Assembly (NCBI RefSeq): GCF_016889705.1
Contig: NZ_CP069526.1
Coordinates: 5,332,001 to 5,396,000 of the forward strand
DNA from: Amycolatopsis sp. FDAARGOS 1241
GTDB taxonomy: Bacteria; Actinomycetota; Actinomycetes; Mycobacteriales; Pseudonocardiaceae
Length of the DNA: 64,000 nucleotides
Reading direction: 5' to 3'
In this document: positions 41,980-51,788 of the stretch, one piece after another
Numbering within the stretch: the first letter of the stretch is position 1
Layout of the letters: each line of letters opens with the position of its first letter
The notes under the pieces: generated by a model
Told to the model about the DNA's origin: nothing
Seen by the model: the letters and a program-made list of their open reading frames with translations, nothing else
Databases searched by the model: none
Made by a program: the position numbers and the translations under genes

Positions 41980-43475
41980 ATGCCCGCAGCCCGACCGACT
42001 CCGGAGCAGGAGGCCGCGGTGGAGACGGTTCGCCGTGGTGATCATCTGGCGTTGCAGCCGGGCCCGGTACCGGGAAGACCACGACGCTGACCATGCTCGG
42101 AGCCGCCACCCGCAAACACGGTCGGTACTTGGCGTTCAACAAGGCGATCGCGCGCGAGGCCGGCCGCAAGTTCGGACAGCAACGTGCAGTGCTCGACCGC
42201 GCATGCGCTGGCCTACCGCGCGAGTGGGCACGTCTTCGCCGAGCGGATGGACCTGCCGCGGATGTCGACGGCGAAGCTCGCGCAGCTGATGGGCATCACG
42301 ATGAGCGTGACGATCGGCGAGCGGAAGCTGAAGTCCTCGACGCTGTGCTTTCTGGCGAAGGAGACGGTGCTGCGGTACTGCTACTCCGCCGACGAGGTCA
42401 TCACCCGCGAGCACGTGCCCTGGCCCCGGGGCATCAGCGGCGAGGACCAGCACGATCAGCTCGCCGAGCTGCTGGTGCAGATCGCGGGGCGGATGTGGGC
42501 GGACCTGCAGAACCCCGACAAGGGCAAGGTGCCGTTCAAGCCCGACCACTACCTGAAGATGTGGGCCCTGCGCCGCCCCCGCTTCCACGGCGACTTCCTG
42601 CTGCTGGACGAGGCCCACGACACCAACCCCTGCGTCGAGCAGGTGTTCCTGGCCCAGAGCGAGCACGCGCAGCTGGTCATGGTCGGCGACTCCGCGCAGG
42701 CCATCTACGGCTGGCGCGGCGCCCCCGACGTGATGACCGGCTTCGCCGGCAACCAGCTCGCCCTGTCACACTCGTTCCGCTTCGGCGACGCGGTCGCCGC
42801 CGAAGCCAACCGACGGCTCGCCATCGCCGACGCCCCGATCCGCCTCACCGGCTCCCCCGCCGTGGAAAGCCGCCTCGACACCGTCGAGGACCCCGACGCG
42901 ATCCTGTGCCGCACCAACGGCGGCGCGATCGCCGAGATCCTCACCCCGCTCGCCGCCGGACGCCGCGTCGCCCTCGCCGGCCGCGCCGACGACCTGCACC
43001 AGCCGGCCGAGGCCGCACGCGACCTGCAGGCCGGCTTGCCCCACCACCCACCCACCGGGAGCTGCTGCTGTTTGCCACCCGGGCCGAAGTGCAGGACTAC
43101 GCCGAGCGGGACCCCGACGGGCGCGACCTGCTCCCGTTCGTCGACGTGATCGACGAACACGGCGTCGACGTCGTGCTGGAGACCCTGGGCCAGCTCACCG
43201 CCGAGTCCCACGCTGAGGTCACCGTCTCCACCGCCCACGCCGCGAAGGGCCGCGAGTGGTCGGCGGTGCGCATCGCCGACGACTTCCCCGAACCGGTCGA
43301 CCCCGAGAACACCACCGTCGACGGCGACCCGATCCCGGCCGAGATCGAACCGGCCGAAGCCCGCCTCGCCTACGTCGCGGTCACCCGCGCCCAGCACCGC
43401 CTCGACCTCGGCGGGCTGTCCTGGATCAACCAGCACCCCGACGGGAACCCCACCGATCCGCCGCTCGCGGCATGA
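41980..43475 (+). pseudogene. UvrD/FBH1-like superfamily 1 helicase with three frameshifts
   Basis: A good RBS (GGAGG) and ATG 41980 start MPAARPTPEQEAAVETVRRG. Walker A (AGPGTGKTTTL) is in another frame from about 42055. A second frame from about 42175 carries STAHALAYRASGHVFAER, motif II LLLDEAHDTNP, motif III GDSAQAIYGWRGA and motif IV LSHSFRFGDAVAAEANRRL. Near 43035 the frame changes again to VTVSTAHAAKGREWSAVRIA (motif V) and ARLAYVAVTRAQHRLDL (motif VI), ending at 43475. All SF1 motifs survive in order, so decay is recent, or several assembly errors exist. The family unwinds DNA in recombinational repair; small versions like this are common in actinomycete plasmids. Confidence 0.85.
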
Positions 43476-43643
43476 CGAGACCAGTCCGCCGGCGGCCGCG
43501 CACGCCGGATCGACCCCGGCGCAGGCCGCCCACAGGAACGGTGCGCCGTGCCCGGGGCATGGCAGTGCGCCGGGCACGCAACGGCGGATCGGCATCCGTG
43601 AATGCTCCGGCACGGCGATGGTCGCACGGGATTCGCGGCACGC

Positions 43644-44480
43644 TCAGAGCTTGCGGGCGACGCCGCCGGCGAACAGCCGCTGGGCGACGTTGAGCGGCTT
43701 GAGCCGCGGACCGTCCGGCCACCAGTTCACCAGCTCGACCAGGCCGGGCGGCACGAGCTCGAGGTTGTCGAACAGTTCCGTGATCTCGGCCCGCGTACGG
43801 GCTGTGGCTCCGCCGAGGGAGCCGTTGCGTACCGCCTCCTCGAGGTTGCGCATCGCCTCGGTGTCCTCGCCCTCGGGGTCGAGGATGTGCGTGAGCGCCA
43901 CGTAGGAACCGGATGGCAGCGCCTCGATGTACTCGTGCATCACCTCGGCCGGGCGGTGCCGCTCACCCTTGTGGTGGTGCAGCGTCGCCATCTGGAACAG
44001 GGCGATCGGCTCGCTCCAGTCGAGGTGCCCCTGCACCACTTCGTCGTCGAGAATGCTGCGCGGGTCGAAGATGTCGCCCTTGATGAAGCGGGTGGACTCG
44101 TTCTCTTCCAGCAGTGCCCGCCCGTGCGCGACCACCAGCTCGTCGTTGTCCACGTACACGACCTTCGACTCCGGCGCGATCCGCTGCACGACCTGGTGCG
44201 TGTTCTCCGCGGTCGGCAGCCCCGAACCGCAGTCGAGGTATTGCAGGACACCGGTCTGGCTCGCGATGAACCGGCAGACGCGGATGAGGAACGCGCGGTT
44301 CTCGACCGCGAGATCGACCACGTCGGGCATGGCCGCGGTCAGTTCCCGCACGACCTGCCGGTCGACCTCGTAGTTGTCCTTACCACCCAGCAACGCGTCG
44401 TACACCCTCGCGACGCTCGCCCGGTTCGGGTCGACCCCCACCGGTGCGTTCGGGTCCTGCCGCGTGGCGTCCGATGGCAT
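43644..44480 (-). CDS. DUF574/methyltransf_19 S-adenosylmethionine-dependent methyltransferase
   Basis: 278 residues. The family start is VDPNRASVARVYDALLGGKD, NYEVDRQVV. The SAM site is VLQYLDCGSGLPTAENTHQV and VVYVDNDELVVAHGRALL. Then IALFQMATLHHHK and YVALTHILDPE. GGAGG precedes the ATG at 44480. These proteins are abundant in actinomycetes, often in several copies and with unknown substrates; some sit near conservons or DUF397 genes, which are not seen here. Confidence 0.9.
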   Translation of the reverse strand: MPSDATRQDPNAPVGVDPNRASVARVYDALLGGKDNYEVDRQVVRELTAAMPDVVDLAVENRAFLIRVCRFIASQTGVLQYLDCGSGLPTAENTHQVVQRIAPESKVVYVDNDELVVAHGRALLEENESTRFIKGDIFDPRSILDDEVVQGHLDWSEPIALFQMATLHHHKGERHRPAEVMHEYIEALPSGSYVALTHILDPEGEDTEAMRNLEEAVRNGSLGGATARTRAEITELFDNLELVPPGLVELVNWWPDGPRLKPLNVAQRLFAGGVARKL

Positions 44481-44919
44481 TGCCGCCTCCAGTCAGTCGT
44501 GTCGAGAGTCATACCGAGCGTAGCGATCTCCGCCGAATCGCCGAACCCGGCTCAGCCACGACCCGGGCACGACCTCCGACGCTGGGACGAATCGCTCGGG
44601 GGCCTCCCCGCCTTGAGGCCGGTGTCGGTGCGGCTGCGGCGAGACCGACCGCGAGGTGCACTACCTCCCCCTCCCCCGCGCTCGGCACCACAGCCCGCAC
44701 GATGACCGCGCTCTGCGGCACCGACCTGGCCCACCACCGACATCGAGCTCGTCGACGCCGACCCCGGCATCCCCTGCACCAGCTGCCTGCTGCAGTTCCC
44801 CCGCCCGCACGGCCCGCGCCCCGACACCGCCGGGCAGCGCTGGCGCGTCTGGTGAGGTCACGGCACGCGACCTGGTCGCGAGCGTGCGGCGGTAACAGGG
44901 GTCCCGCCGGCGGCGACCT
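44481..44919. other. Gap with a degraded small gene
   Basis: A plus frame at 44725-44850 reads TDIELVDADPGIPCTSCLLQ, ending VW and a stop, with a Cys-x-x-Cys. No start is found. Otherwise nothing. Confidence 0.3.
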
Positions 44920-45110
44920 TGTGATTGTGCGTGCCGAGGACTCGAGCCACGACAGCCTGACGCCGCTGCTCGCCGCGTGGCGCCACGACATCGACGCCGA
45001 GCCCTCCCAGCCTCGCTCAGCATCGCGGCGATACGCCGCCGCTGGCTGGCCCGCCGCACCACCCCGCCGCACCAACGCCAAGCACCGGGCGAACTCGCTA
45101 CGAGAAGCCA
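44920..45110 (+). pseudogene. Degenerate copy of the small gene also found at 20.23 kb
   Basis: LVIVRAEDSSHDSLTPLLAA, WRHDIDAE, then a frame change to SIAAIRRRWLARRTTPPH. Compare 20228-20385. Confidence 0.45.
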
Positions 45111-45221
45111 CAACCAGTGCCGATCACCCACCGTCCCACGCCAACGACCGTTCGACGCAGGAACAAGGCGAAGCCGTCACATGTGATCTGAGCACGGTTC
45201 CGGCCGGGGCCGTTCCGCCCC

Positions 45222-45260
45222 CTATTCCGTTGGATACTCCGCGAGATGTCCGGGAACCCC
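45222..45260 (+). repeat. 39-bp repeat, copy 1
   Basis: CTATTCCGTTGGATAC... through GGGAACCCC; 37 of 39 bases match 49854-49892. It borders an IS5-type transposase remnant here and the IS630 insertion there. Confidence 0.8.
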
Positions 45261-45269
45261 ACGAAGTCG

Positions 45270-45647
45270 TTTGCCACAAGGTAGGCCCGACCGGCCGCGG
45301 TAGTCGACCGGGTCGAACCCGGGTGGGCGGCCGCCGCGGGAACCCCGGCGTTTGCGGTGCCCGACCTGATCGGCAGGCTCGGGGATCACGGCGGTGATGC
45401 TGCGGGCACGCAAGTGCCGGCGGATCGCGCGTGAGGAGTAGGCCTTGTCACCGCGGACCCAGTCAGCCGGGTGCGAGCCCGACCGCGCCCGACCGCGGCC
45501 GGCCCGGCGGATGCGCAGATGCCGCATCAGATGCGGGAACATCGGCGCGTCCCCGGCCTGGCCGGGACCGACCAGAGTTACCAGCGGTCGGCCGTTCCCA
45601 TCGACGAGGCGGTGCACTCGTCGTCGCTGTCGGCCACAGGCGTGCAA
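45270..45647 (-). pseudogene. IS5-type transposase internal fragment
   Basis: The minus strand reads LVDGNGRPLVTLVGPGQAGD, APMFPHLMRHLRIRRAG, DWVRGDKAYSSRAIRRHLRA, VIPEPADQVGHRKRRGSRGG and PPGFDPVDYRGR. This is the central DDE part (D in GDKAYSS) of IS5/IS1182-like transposases. The N-terminus (frameshifted further up, 45650-45890) and the C-terminal E/NVVER segment are missing. Confidence 0.75.
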
Positions 45648-45920
45648 TCTGCCGCGAGGTCCCGTCCCAGGCGCCGGGGTCGGCCTGCTCGGGGTCTGCT
45701 TGGCGGAGCACGGTTTCCAACTTGTCGACCGGCAGGTCCGGGCTGTTCGAGTCGAAACTCTTCACGCCCGGCTGACGCTCTCGACCCGCTCGCGCCCGCC
45801 CGGCGGAGAGGGCTTCCGGGTCTTGACTGCATCCCGCCTCCCAGCGGAACGTGAAGGCGTGGCCGGCTGGAAGGGCGTGCTGCACAGGTAGACGCGACGC
45901 TTGGGTCTGAAGGGCAGCTC

Positions 45921-47600
45921 ATGAGGGTAGCTGTGGACCTCACTCGCTGTCAGGGCTATGCGCAATGCGCATTCCTTGCCCCCGAAGTTTTCCGGATGCA
46001 CGGCGACGAGGCACTGACGTACAACCCGGAGCCGGACGACGCGCAGCGCGAGCGGGTGTTGCGGGCGGCGGCGGCCTGCCCGGTGCAGGCTCTGCGGGTC
46101 GACCACATCGATGACCGGGATGCTCCCGTCCGGGCTGTGTCGGCGCCCGAGGCAGCGATCGGTTTGCCGCGAGCACGGTTGCCCCAAGCACCGTCGCCAG
46201 GTACCTCTGGACCGAAGCCGACCGGGTGGCGGGATGCCGTGATGGAGGCTTTCCGGCGCGGCGGTCGCATTGTGATCGTGGGTTCGTCCCTGGCCGGACT
46301 GGCCGCCGCGGTGACTTTGCGCCGGGAGGGTTTCACCGGCTCACTGACCATGGTCGGGGAGGAGCCGTACCTACCGTATGACCGTCCACCGCTGTCGAAG
46401 CAGGTGTTGGACGGGTGGATTCCACCCGATGGCACGAGATTGCCCTACGGCGCAGAGCTGGACGCACAGTGGCTGCTGGGAGTTCGGGCTACCGGGCTCG
46501 ATGTGATCGGCAAACAGATCTTGCTCGGTGATGGCGGGACGGTCGGCTATGACCGACTGCTGATCGCCACCGGGACTCGTGCCCGCCGGTGGTCCGACGA
46601 AGGCGAGGCCGCGCTCGACGGGGTGCTCGTGCTGCGCACCCGCGACGACGCCGCCGCCCTGCGCCGGCGGCTGGCCGAGCGGCCCCAGCGGGTGGTGGTC
46701 ATCGGCGCCGGCTTCACCGGTTGTGAGGTCGCCTCCGCGTGCCGGCAGCTGAGTCTCCCGGTGACGCTGGTCGAACGGGGACCGACGCCCCTCTCGGGGG
46801 CCCTGGGCGGAGTGGTCGGCGCGGTAGCCGCCGAACTGCACCGCGAACACGGCGTCGACCTGCGCTGCGGCGTCACCGTGACCTCCCTGGAAGGCGACGA
46901 TGCGGGTCGGCTCCGCCGCGTCCACCTCTCCGACGGCACCACGGTCGACACCGACGTGGCTGTGGTGGCACTCGGCGCGGTCCGCAACACCGAATGGCTG
47001 GAGGGTTCCGGCTTGGCCGCCGGCAGCGGCGGGGTGGGCTGCGACGCCGGGTGCCGGGTCTTCGACGCCAACGGGGTCACCACCGACGATGTCTTTGTCG
47101 CCGGTGACGTGGCGCGGTTTCCGCACCCGCTGTACGACTACCAACTCCTGGCGCTGGAGCACTGGGGCAACGCCGTCGACCAGGCCCAGGTCGCCGCCCA
47201 CAACATGGTCAACACGCCAACCAGGCGGTGGCCCTACCTGCCCAGCCCGGTGTTCTGGTCGAGGCAGTTCGACACCAACGTCAAGTCGGTGGGAGTGCCC
47301 ACCTTCGCCGACGAAGTCGTCATCGCCCAGGGGTCGGTGGCCGAGCGCCGATTCGTCGCCGCCTACGGCTACCGGGGGCGCATCACCGCCGCGGTCACGT
47401 TCAACCAAGCCAAATGGCTCGAGTTTCACCAGCGTCAGATCGAGACGGCCGCGCCGTTCCCACCCGCATTCCGCCCGGCCGGCGAGCAGCCCGTACCGGC
47501 GCAACTGCCCGACCGCCGGATCCGCGACCGGCAAGCCACCGTGGTGGTGACGGGCCACGACCCCAGCGAACGCCGCGCCCGGCTGATCCACCACCACTGA
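45921..47600 (+). CDS. Ferredoxin-ferredoxin reductase fusion
   Basis: 559 residues. Residues 1-70 are a 3Fe-4S ferredoxin (VDLTRCQGYAQCAFLAPEVF ... AAACPVQALRV), with Cys in CQGYAQC and CPV. After a linker (about 75-110), residues 115-520 are an FAD-dependent ferredoxin reductase. The FAD site is IVIVGSSLAGLAAAVTLRRE, then LPYDRPPLSKQVL. The NAD site is VVVIGAGFTGCEVASACRQL, and the second FAD segment is DVFVAGDVARFPHPLYDYQL. The role is NAD(P)H-to-P450 electron transfer. The P450 gene follows 58 bp downstream. The ferredoxin and reductase are usually separate genes, so the fusion is notable. Confidence 0.92.
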   Translation: MRVAVDLTRCQGYAQCAFLAPEVFRMHGDEALTYNPEPDDAQRERVLRAAAACPVQALRVDHIDDRDAPVRAVSAPEAAIGLPRARLPQAPSPGTSGPKPTGWRDAVMEAFRRGGRIVIVGSSLAGLAAAVTLRREGFTGSLTMVGEEPYLPYDRPPLSKQVLDGWIPPDGTRLPYGAELDAQWLLGVRATGLDVIGKQILLGDGGTVGYDRLLIATGTRARRWSDEGEAALDGVLVLRTRDDAAALRRRLAERPQRVVVIGAGFTGCEVASACRQLSLPVTLVERGPTPLSGALGGVVGAVAAELHREHGVDLRCGVTVTSLEGDDAGRLRRVHLSDGTTVDTDVAVVALGAVRNTEWLEGSGLAAGSGGVGCDAGCRVFDANGVTTDDVFVAGDVARFPHPLYDYQLLALEHWGNAVDQAQVAAHNMVNTPTRRWPYLPSPVFWSRQFDTNVKSVGVPTFADEVVIAQGSVAERRFVAAYGYRGRITAAVTFNQAKWLEFHQRQIETAAPFPPAFRPAGEQPVPAQLPDRRIRDRQATVVVTGHDPSERRARLIHHH

Positions 47601-47658
47601 CCCGCGTTGGCGCCGCGCTCGGGGCCCGGCGCCGGTGGCGACGAAGAAAGGACGTGTC

Positions 47659-48915
47659 ATGGCAGCGCCCAGCATCTACGGGCAGATCCTCGACCCCGCC
47701 AACCGGGTCAACCCATACCCCCTGTATGCGGAGCTGCGGAAGACCCCGGTGGCGCGCCAAGCCGACGGCAGCTACGTGGTCAGCACCTACGACGAGATCG
47801 TCGCGCTGCTGCACGACCCACGCCTCAGCTCCAACCCCGACAACCACCCCGGACTGGCAGGCGGCACACCTGAGTTGGAAGCAGCGCCGCCCGGAGTGCC
47901 AAAACCGTTCCTCAACCTCGATCCTCCCGGCCACGACCGGCTGCGCGAGCTCGCCACCCGCCCGTTCGGGCCACCGCGCTCCCCCGACCGCATCGACGGT
48001 ATGCGGCCCTGGCTCGCCGAGGTCACCGCAGACCTGCTCGACGAACTCGCCGGGAAGAACCACGCCGACATCGTCGACGACTTTGCCTACCCGCTGCCGG
48101 TGACCGCGATCTGCCGGCTACTCGGCGTACCCCGCGAGGACGAGCCACTCTTCCATCAGTGGGCGGAAGCGACCATCGAAACCGTCGACCCGTCCTCCGG
48201 CACCTTCGCCGAGCGCCGACGCAGGCGAGCCCAGGTGAACGCGGAATTGGCCCAGTACCTCAGCGGACTCGCCGAGGCCCACGCCCGAGAACCCGGCGAC
48301 GACCTCATCTCCGGGCTCCTCACCGACACCGGAGCCGGCGCACCGATGTCCCACGAGGACCTGCTCAGCACCGCGGCGCTGCTGCTGATCGCCGGCCACG
48401 AGACCACGGTCAACCTCATCACCAACGGCACGCTCACCCTGCTGCGCCACCCCGACATGCTCGACCGGCTGCGCAGCGACGAAGACCTCATCTTCCCTCT
48501 GGTCGAGGAACTGCTGCGCTACGAACCCCCGGTGCACATGCTGACCAGCCGCAGCACCGTGGCCGACATCGACATCGCCGATACCACGATCCCCTCAGGC
48601 TCACCCCTGGTACTGATGCTGGCCGCCGGCAACCGCGACCCCCGCCGCTTCGCCGATCCGGACCGGTTCGACCCCGACCGCGTCGACAACCAACATCTCG
48701 GCTTCGGCGGCGGCATCCACTACTGCTTCGGTGCCCCCATGGCCCGTGTCGAGACACAGATCGCTCTACCCGCCCTCGCCCACCGGCTTGTCAATCCACG
48801 ACTGGTGACCGACCCGCCCCCGTACCGGCCGAACCCGCTGCTGCGCGGCCCCCGCCACCTTCCCGTCGAATTCGACAGCCTCACCGCGGCAACCGCGCGC
48901 CAGGCGCACAGGTGA
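47659..48915 (+). CDS. Cytochrome P450
   Basis: 418 residues, class I bacterial P450. I-helix LLIAGHETTVNLIT, E-x-x-R in EELLRYEPPVHMLTSR, heme-binding FGGGIHYCFGAPMARVE. AGAAAGGA precedes the ATG at 47659. It should oxidise a small hydrophobic substrate with electrons from the adjacent fusion reductase. The substrate is unknown. The terpenoid operon 8 kb away is a possible source, but there is no sequence evidence for that link. Confidence 0.93.
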   Translation: MAAPSIYGQILDPANRVNPYPLYAELRKTPVARQADGSYVVSTYDEIVALLHDPRLSSNPDNHPGLAGGTPELEAAPPGVPKPFLNLDPPGHDRLRELATRPFGPPRSPDRIDGMRPWLAEVTADLLDELAGKNHADIVDDFAYPLPVTAICRLLGVPREDEPLFHQWAEATIETVDPSSGTFAERRRRRAQVNAELAQYLSGLAEAHAREPGDDLISGLLTDTGAGAPMSHEDLLSTAALLLIAGHETTVNLITNGTLTLLRHPDMLDRLRSDEDLIFPLVEELLRYEPPVHMLTSRSTVADIDIADTTIPSGSPLVLMLAAGNRDPRRFADPDRFDPDRVDNQHLGFGGGIHYCFGAPMARVETQIALPALAHRLVNPRLVTDPPPYRPNPLLRGPRHLPVEFDSLTAATARQAHR

Positions 48916-49152
48916 CGCGGCGGGTGGCTTGCCGAAGCCCGGCAAGAAGCGGCCCGGCCACCACCGGAGGGGTCACCCTCCTCAACCTGGCACCGCCAGG
49001 CGTGGCTGACCAGCCCGGCACTGCAGGACGGGCACCGTGGCCGGCTCTCTACCTCGGTCAGGGGCCTGGCTTCGCAGCTGGCGTAGTGCACTTATTCGGA
49101 CCGTGCGGTATCCCTCTCAACGGCGGCGACAGGACTGAGTCATCATCGACTG

Positions 49153-49533
49153 GTGGATGCAGATGCCCTCGTGGCGATTGACCTGCGGATGACGAGCGCG
49201 AGGTACTGCGGCGCGGTCTGGCGGAGTGGGGGGCCGGCCAGTTGTACCGACGCGTTGGCGGTGGCGATGGGCTTCCAGAACATGGCCGACCTCTTCGAGC
49301 AGGGGCGTAGGCTGCGCTCAGCGTTGGCCGGTGGCGAACCACTGAATGCCGAAGACTGGCGCAGGACGGTGGTCGCCAGCGAGATCGTCTTTGCCAGCGA
49401 TGTGTTCGGCTCCGGAGTGGAATGGTCGATCACCACCGGGCTCTCCGACGAGGAGACGATCAAGATCCTTAGGCGACTACAGCGTAAAATCGCCCGCGTG
49501 CTTCGCGAAGCCCTCTACAGCCCTAGCGCCTGA
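49153..49533 (+). CDS. Hypothetical protein
   Basis: 126 residues from GTG 49153 (DADALVAIDLRMTSARYCGA). Contains MGFQNMADLFEQGRRLRSAL and EWSITTGLSDEETIKILRRL; probably helical. No family recognised. Confidence 0.5.
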   Translation: MDADALVAIDLRMTSARYCGAVWRSGGPASCTDALAVAMGFQNMADLFEQGRRLRSALAGGEPLNAEDWRRTVVASEIVFASDVFGSGVEWSITTGLSDEETIKILRRLQRKIARVLREALYSPSA

Positions 49534-49853
49534 CCGGTCGGTCTTCGGAACGCACCACGCCCCCGGCGATCAAAATGCGCGCACCCGGCGCATTAACCCG
49601 CTCCACGACGTTGCATCGAACACAACATCGATTCATCTGGTAGGAGTGCGGGTGCTGATCAGCATCGAGACCCGCTACGGCCCACCGCCGGCACTGCCCG
49701 ACACACCACTGACCAGCGAAGACTCGATTGACCGCCGAGTGCCTCAATGTTGCATCTACTCGAATAAATCGCGAACCCGGATAACAGACAGACGATGGCG
49801 GTAACGGCCAAGTTCGAACGCGCGGTCCGCGCGCGCTTCGACCACGACGCCGG
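49534..49853. other. Gap without a supported gene
   Basis: 320 bp; short frames only, none with a recognised domain. Confidence 0.4.
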
Positions 49854-49892
49854 CTATTCCGTTGGATATTCCACGAGATGTCCGGGAACCCC
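49854..49892 (+). repeat. 39-bp repeat, copy 2
   Basis: Second copy of 45222-45260. The IS630 element begins at the TA immediately after it. Confidence 0.8.
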
Positions 49893-49894
49893 TA

Positions 49895-51016
49895 GTGTCG
49901 CGTGTCGTTAGTTGTTTGACGGTTGGGTGGGTGTCAGAATGCGGTATGGCGAATCGACCGGCTGCCGCGCTGTCTCTTCGTGATGGTGATCGTGAGCGGT
50001 TGCTGTCGTTGACCAGGAGTTCGTCGGTGCGGGCGGGCCTGGCGCAGCGGGCGCGGATCGTGCTGCTGGCCGCCGAGGGTGTGGCGAACAGTGTGATCGC
50101 CGAACGGGTCGGGGTGTCGCGGCCGACCGTGATCGGCTGGCGGGAACGTTATGAGGGTGGTGGGATCGACGGCCTGCACGACGAGGCGCGCTCGGGGCGG
50201 CCCCGGCTGGTGGACCATCGAGAGATCGTTGCGGCCACGCTGAAGCCGCCGCCGAAGAAGCTCGGCGTGACGCACTGGTCGAGCCGGCTGCTGGCCGCCC
50301 GGCTGCGGATCAGCAACGGCACGGTGGCCCGCGCGTGGCGGGACTACGGGGTGCAGCCTTGGCGGAGCGAGACGTTCAAGTTCTCCACCGACCCAGAGCT
50401 GGTCGCCAAGGTCACCGACGTGGTGGGGTTGTATCTGGCGCCGCCGGAGAACGCGATCGTGCTCTGTGTCGACGAGAAGTCCCAGGTCCAAGCGTTGGAC
50501 CGGACCCAGCCAATGCTGCCGATGCAACCTGGACAGGTCGAGCGGCGCACCCACGACTATGTCCGGCACGGCACCACCACCCTGTTCGCCGCGCTGGAAA
50601 TCGCCACCGGCAAGGTCACTGGCGCAGTCAAACCGCGGCACCGGCACCAGGAGTTCCTGGTATTCCTCAAACAGCTCGCCCGCGCCTACCCCGACGACGA
50701 GCTACACCTGGTGATGGACAACTACGCCACGCACAAGCGTCCCGAGATCCGCGACTGGCTCGCGGCGAACCCGCGAATCCACGTCCATTTCACACCAACC
50801 TCAGGCTCCTGGCTCAACCTGGTCGAGGTCTGGTTCGGCATCATCGAACGCCAAACCATCCGCCGCGGCAGCTTCCGCTCCGTCCACGACCTCAACGCCA
50901 AGATCCGCGCCTTCATCGACGGCTGGAACGAACGCTGCCACCCCTTCATCTGGACCAAAACCGCCGACGAGATCCTCAAGAAGTCCAACCGTCAGACCAC
51001 TTCAAACACAGACCAC
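49895..51016 (+). mobile_element. IS630-family insertion sequence, complete
   Basis: 1,122 bp flanked by TA on both sides (49893-49894 and 51017-51018), the target duplication of IS630/Tc1-mariner elements. Imperfect 32-bp terminal repeats (GTG...TGACGGTTGG on the left; GTGG...CTGACGGTTGG inward from the right) match at roughly two thirds of positions, best at the inner end. One intact transposase gene. Confidence 0.88.
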
Positions 51017-51019
51017 TAG
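49946..51019 (+). CDS. IS630-family transposase
   Basis: 357 residues from ATG 49946 (MANRPAAALSLRDGDRERLL). HTH: AEGVANSVIAERVGVSRPTV, IGWRERYEGGG. DDE triad: IVLCVDEKSQVQAL, LHLVMDNYATHKRP, GSWLNLVEVWFGIIERQ. The conserved end is FIWTKTADEILKK. The reading frame is intact and its TAG stop overlaps the right-hand TA target. Probably active. A remnant of a related transposase is at 19.7 kb. Confidence 0.92.
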   Translation: MANRPAAALSLRDGDRERLLSLTRSSSVRAGLAQRARIVLLAAEGVANSVIAERVGVSRPTVIGWRERYEGGGIDGLHDEARSGRPRLVDHREIVAATLKPPPKKLGVTHWSSRLLAARLRISNGTVARAWRDYGVQPWRSETFKFSTDPELVAKVTDVVGLYLAPPENAIVLCVDEKSQVQALDRTQPMLPMQPGQVERRTHDYVRHGTTTLFAALEIATGKVTGAVKPRHRHQEFLVFLKQLARAYPDDELHLVMDNYATHKRPEIRDWLAANPRIHVHFTPTSGSWLNLVEVWFGIIERQTIRRGSFRSVHDLNAKIRAFIDGWNERCHPFIWTKTADEILKKSNRQTTSNTDH

Positions 51020-51226
51020 GTGCGGGTGGTGCGTGGGTCGGCGGGCCTTGAGCGGGTCGACGCGGCTGCGCAGGCAGTAATCGAGCCACTGCGTCAGCCC
51101 GGTCTCGTAGGAGCGGCGGGTGTGCTCGGACTCGGCGCCCGCGACGCTGGCGGCCCACAGCTCGGTGAGCCCGTGCAGGTGGTAGCGCTTGCCCGGAGTG
51201 GGCGGCGGCAGCACCAGTCGGACCAC
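51017..51226 (-). pseudogene. Tyrosine recombinase/integrase N-terminal fragment
   Basis: The minus strand encodes GAESEHTRRSYETGLTQWLD, YCLRSRVDPLKARRPT, the SAM-like N-terminal core-binding domain of phage-type integrases. The sequence stops at the IS630 end; the catalytic domain is not found on the other side. Confidence 0.65.
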
Positions 51227-51788
51227 GCCGGCGACGGTGACCTCGCCCGGTCGCGCCAGATCCAGGCTGGTGTTGCGCTGCAGCTCGACTCGGAGTTCAT
51301 CGTGGCTGGCTTGTCCCTGCTGCCTGTGCCGCGATCCTCGAGCGAGAAACGGTCATAGTCGCCCGAAGGCTCGCCCGTCCGGGGCTTGGCGCCCGGAAGC
51401 CCGATGAACATCCCGCCGGGATCGCGCGCGGCCTTCGATTCCAAGGTCGGCGAGCATACGGCTCATCGCGGTGGTGGCCGCGGATGGTTGGCCAGCGTGG
51501 TACCGATGTCGGCCGGCTGGGCCCAGGTGCAGCCGCCCCGGACCACGTCCGGGCGTCCTCTCGCGACGATGGATCGTGCACGGGCAGTTGTGCCGATTAT
51601 CGGCGGCGCGTTGCTCGAGCGTGGCGAGATTGCTGGTGACCCGCCGGGTGGTATCCACCCGTTGCCTACGCCGGTGATCCGCCGCGCTTCCACACCGGTC
51701 GGGCGTGTATGGCCCGCGCGACGGGAGTGGTCCCCGTCGGCGAGCCCTATGGTGCAGTCCAAGTATGGATCGCCGGTGCTGAGTGGGG
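51227..51788. other. Gap without a supported gene
   Basis: About 560 bp. A minus segment (GDYDRFSLEDRGTG, MNSELQRNTSLDLARPGEVT in changing frames) suggests an eroded gene upstream of the integrase fragment. Confidence 0.35.

Noticed and set aside
46371..47675. Minus-strand frame opposite the ferredoxin reductase
   Set aside because: Mirror frame of a well-supported gene.
45921..48915. Assigning the P450 system to the terpenoid operon
   Set aside because: It is 7.6 kb away, on the other strand, with remnants and a helicase between; no sequence evidence links them.
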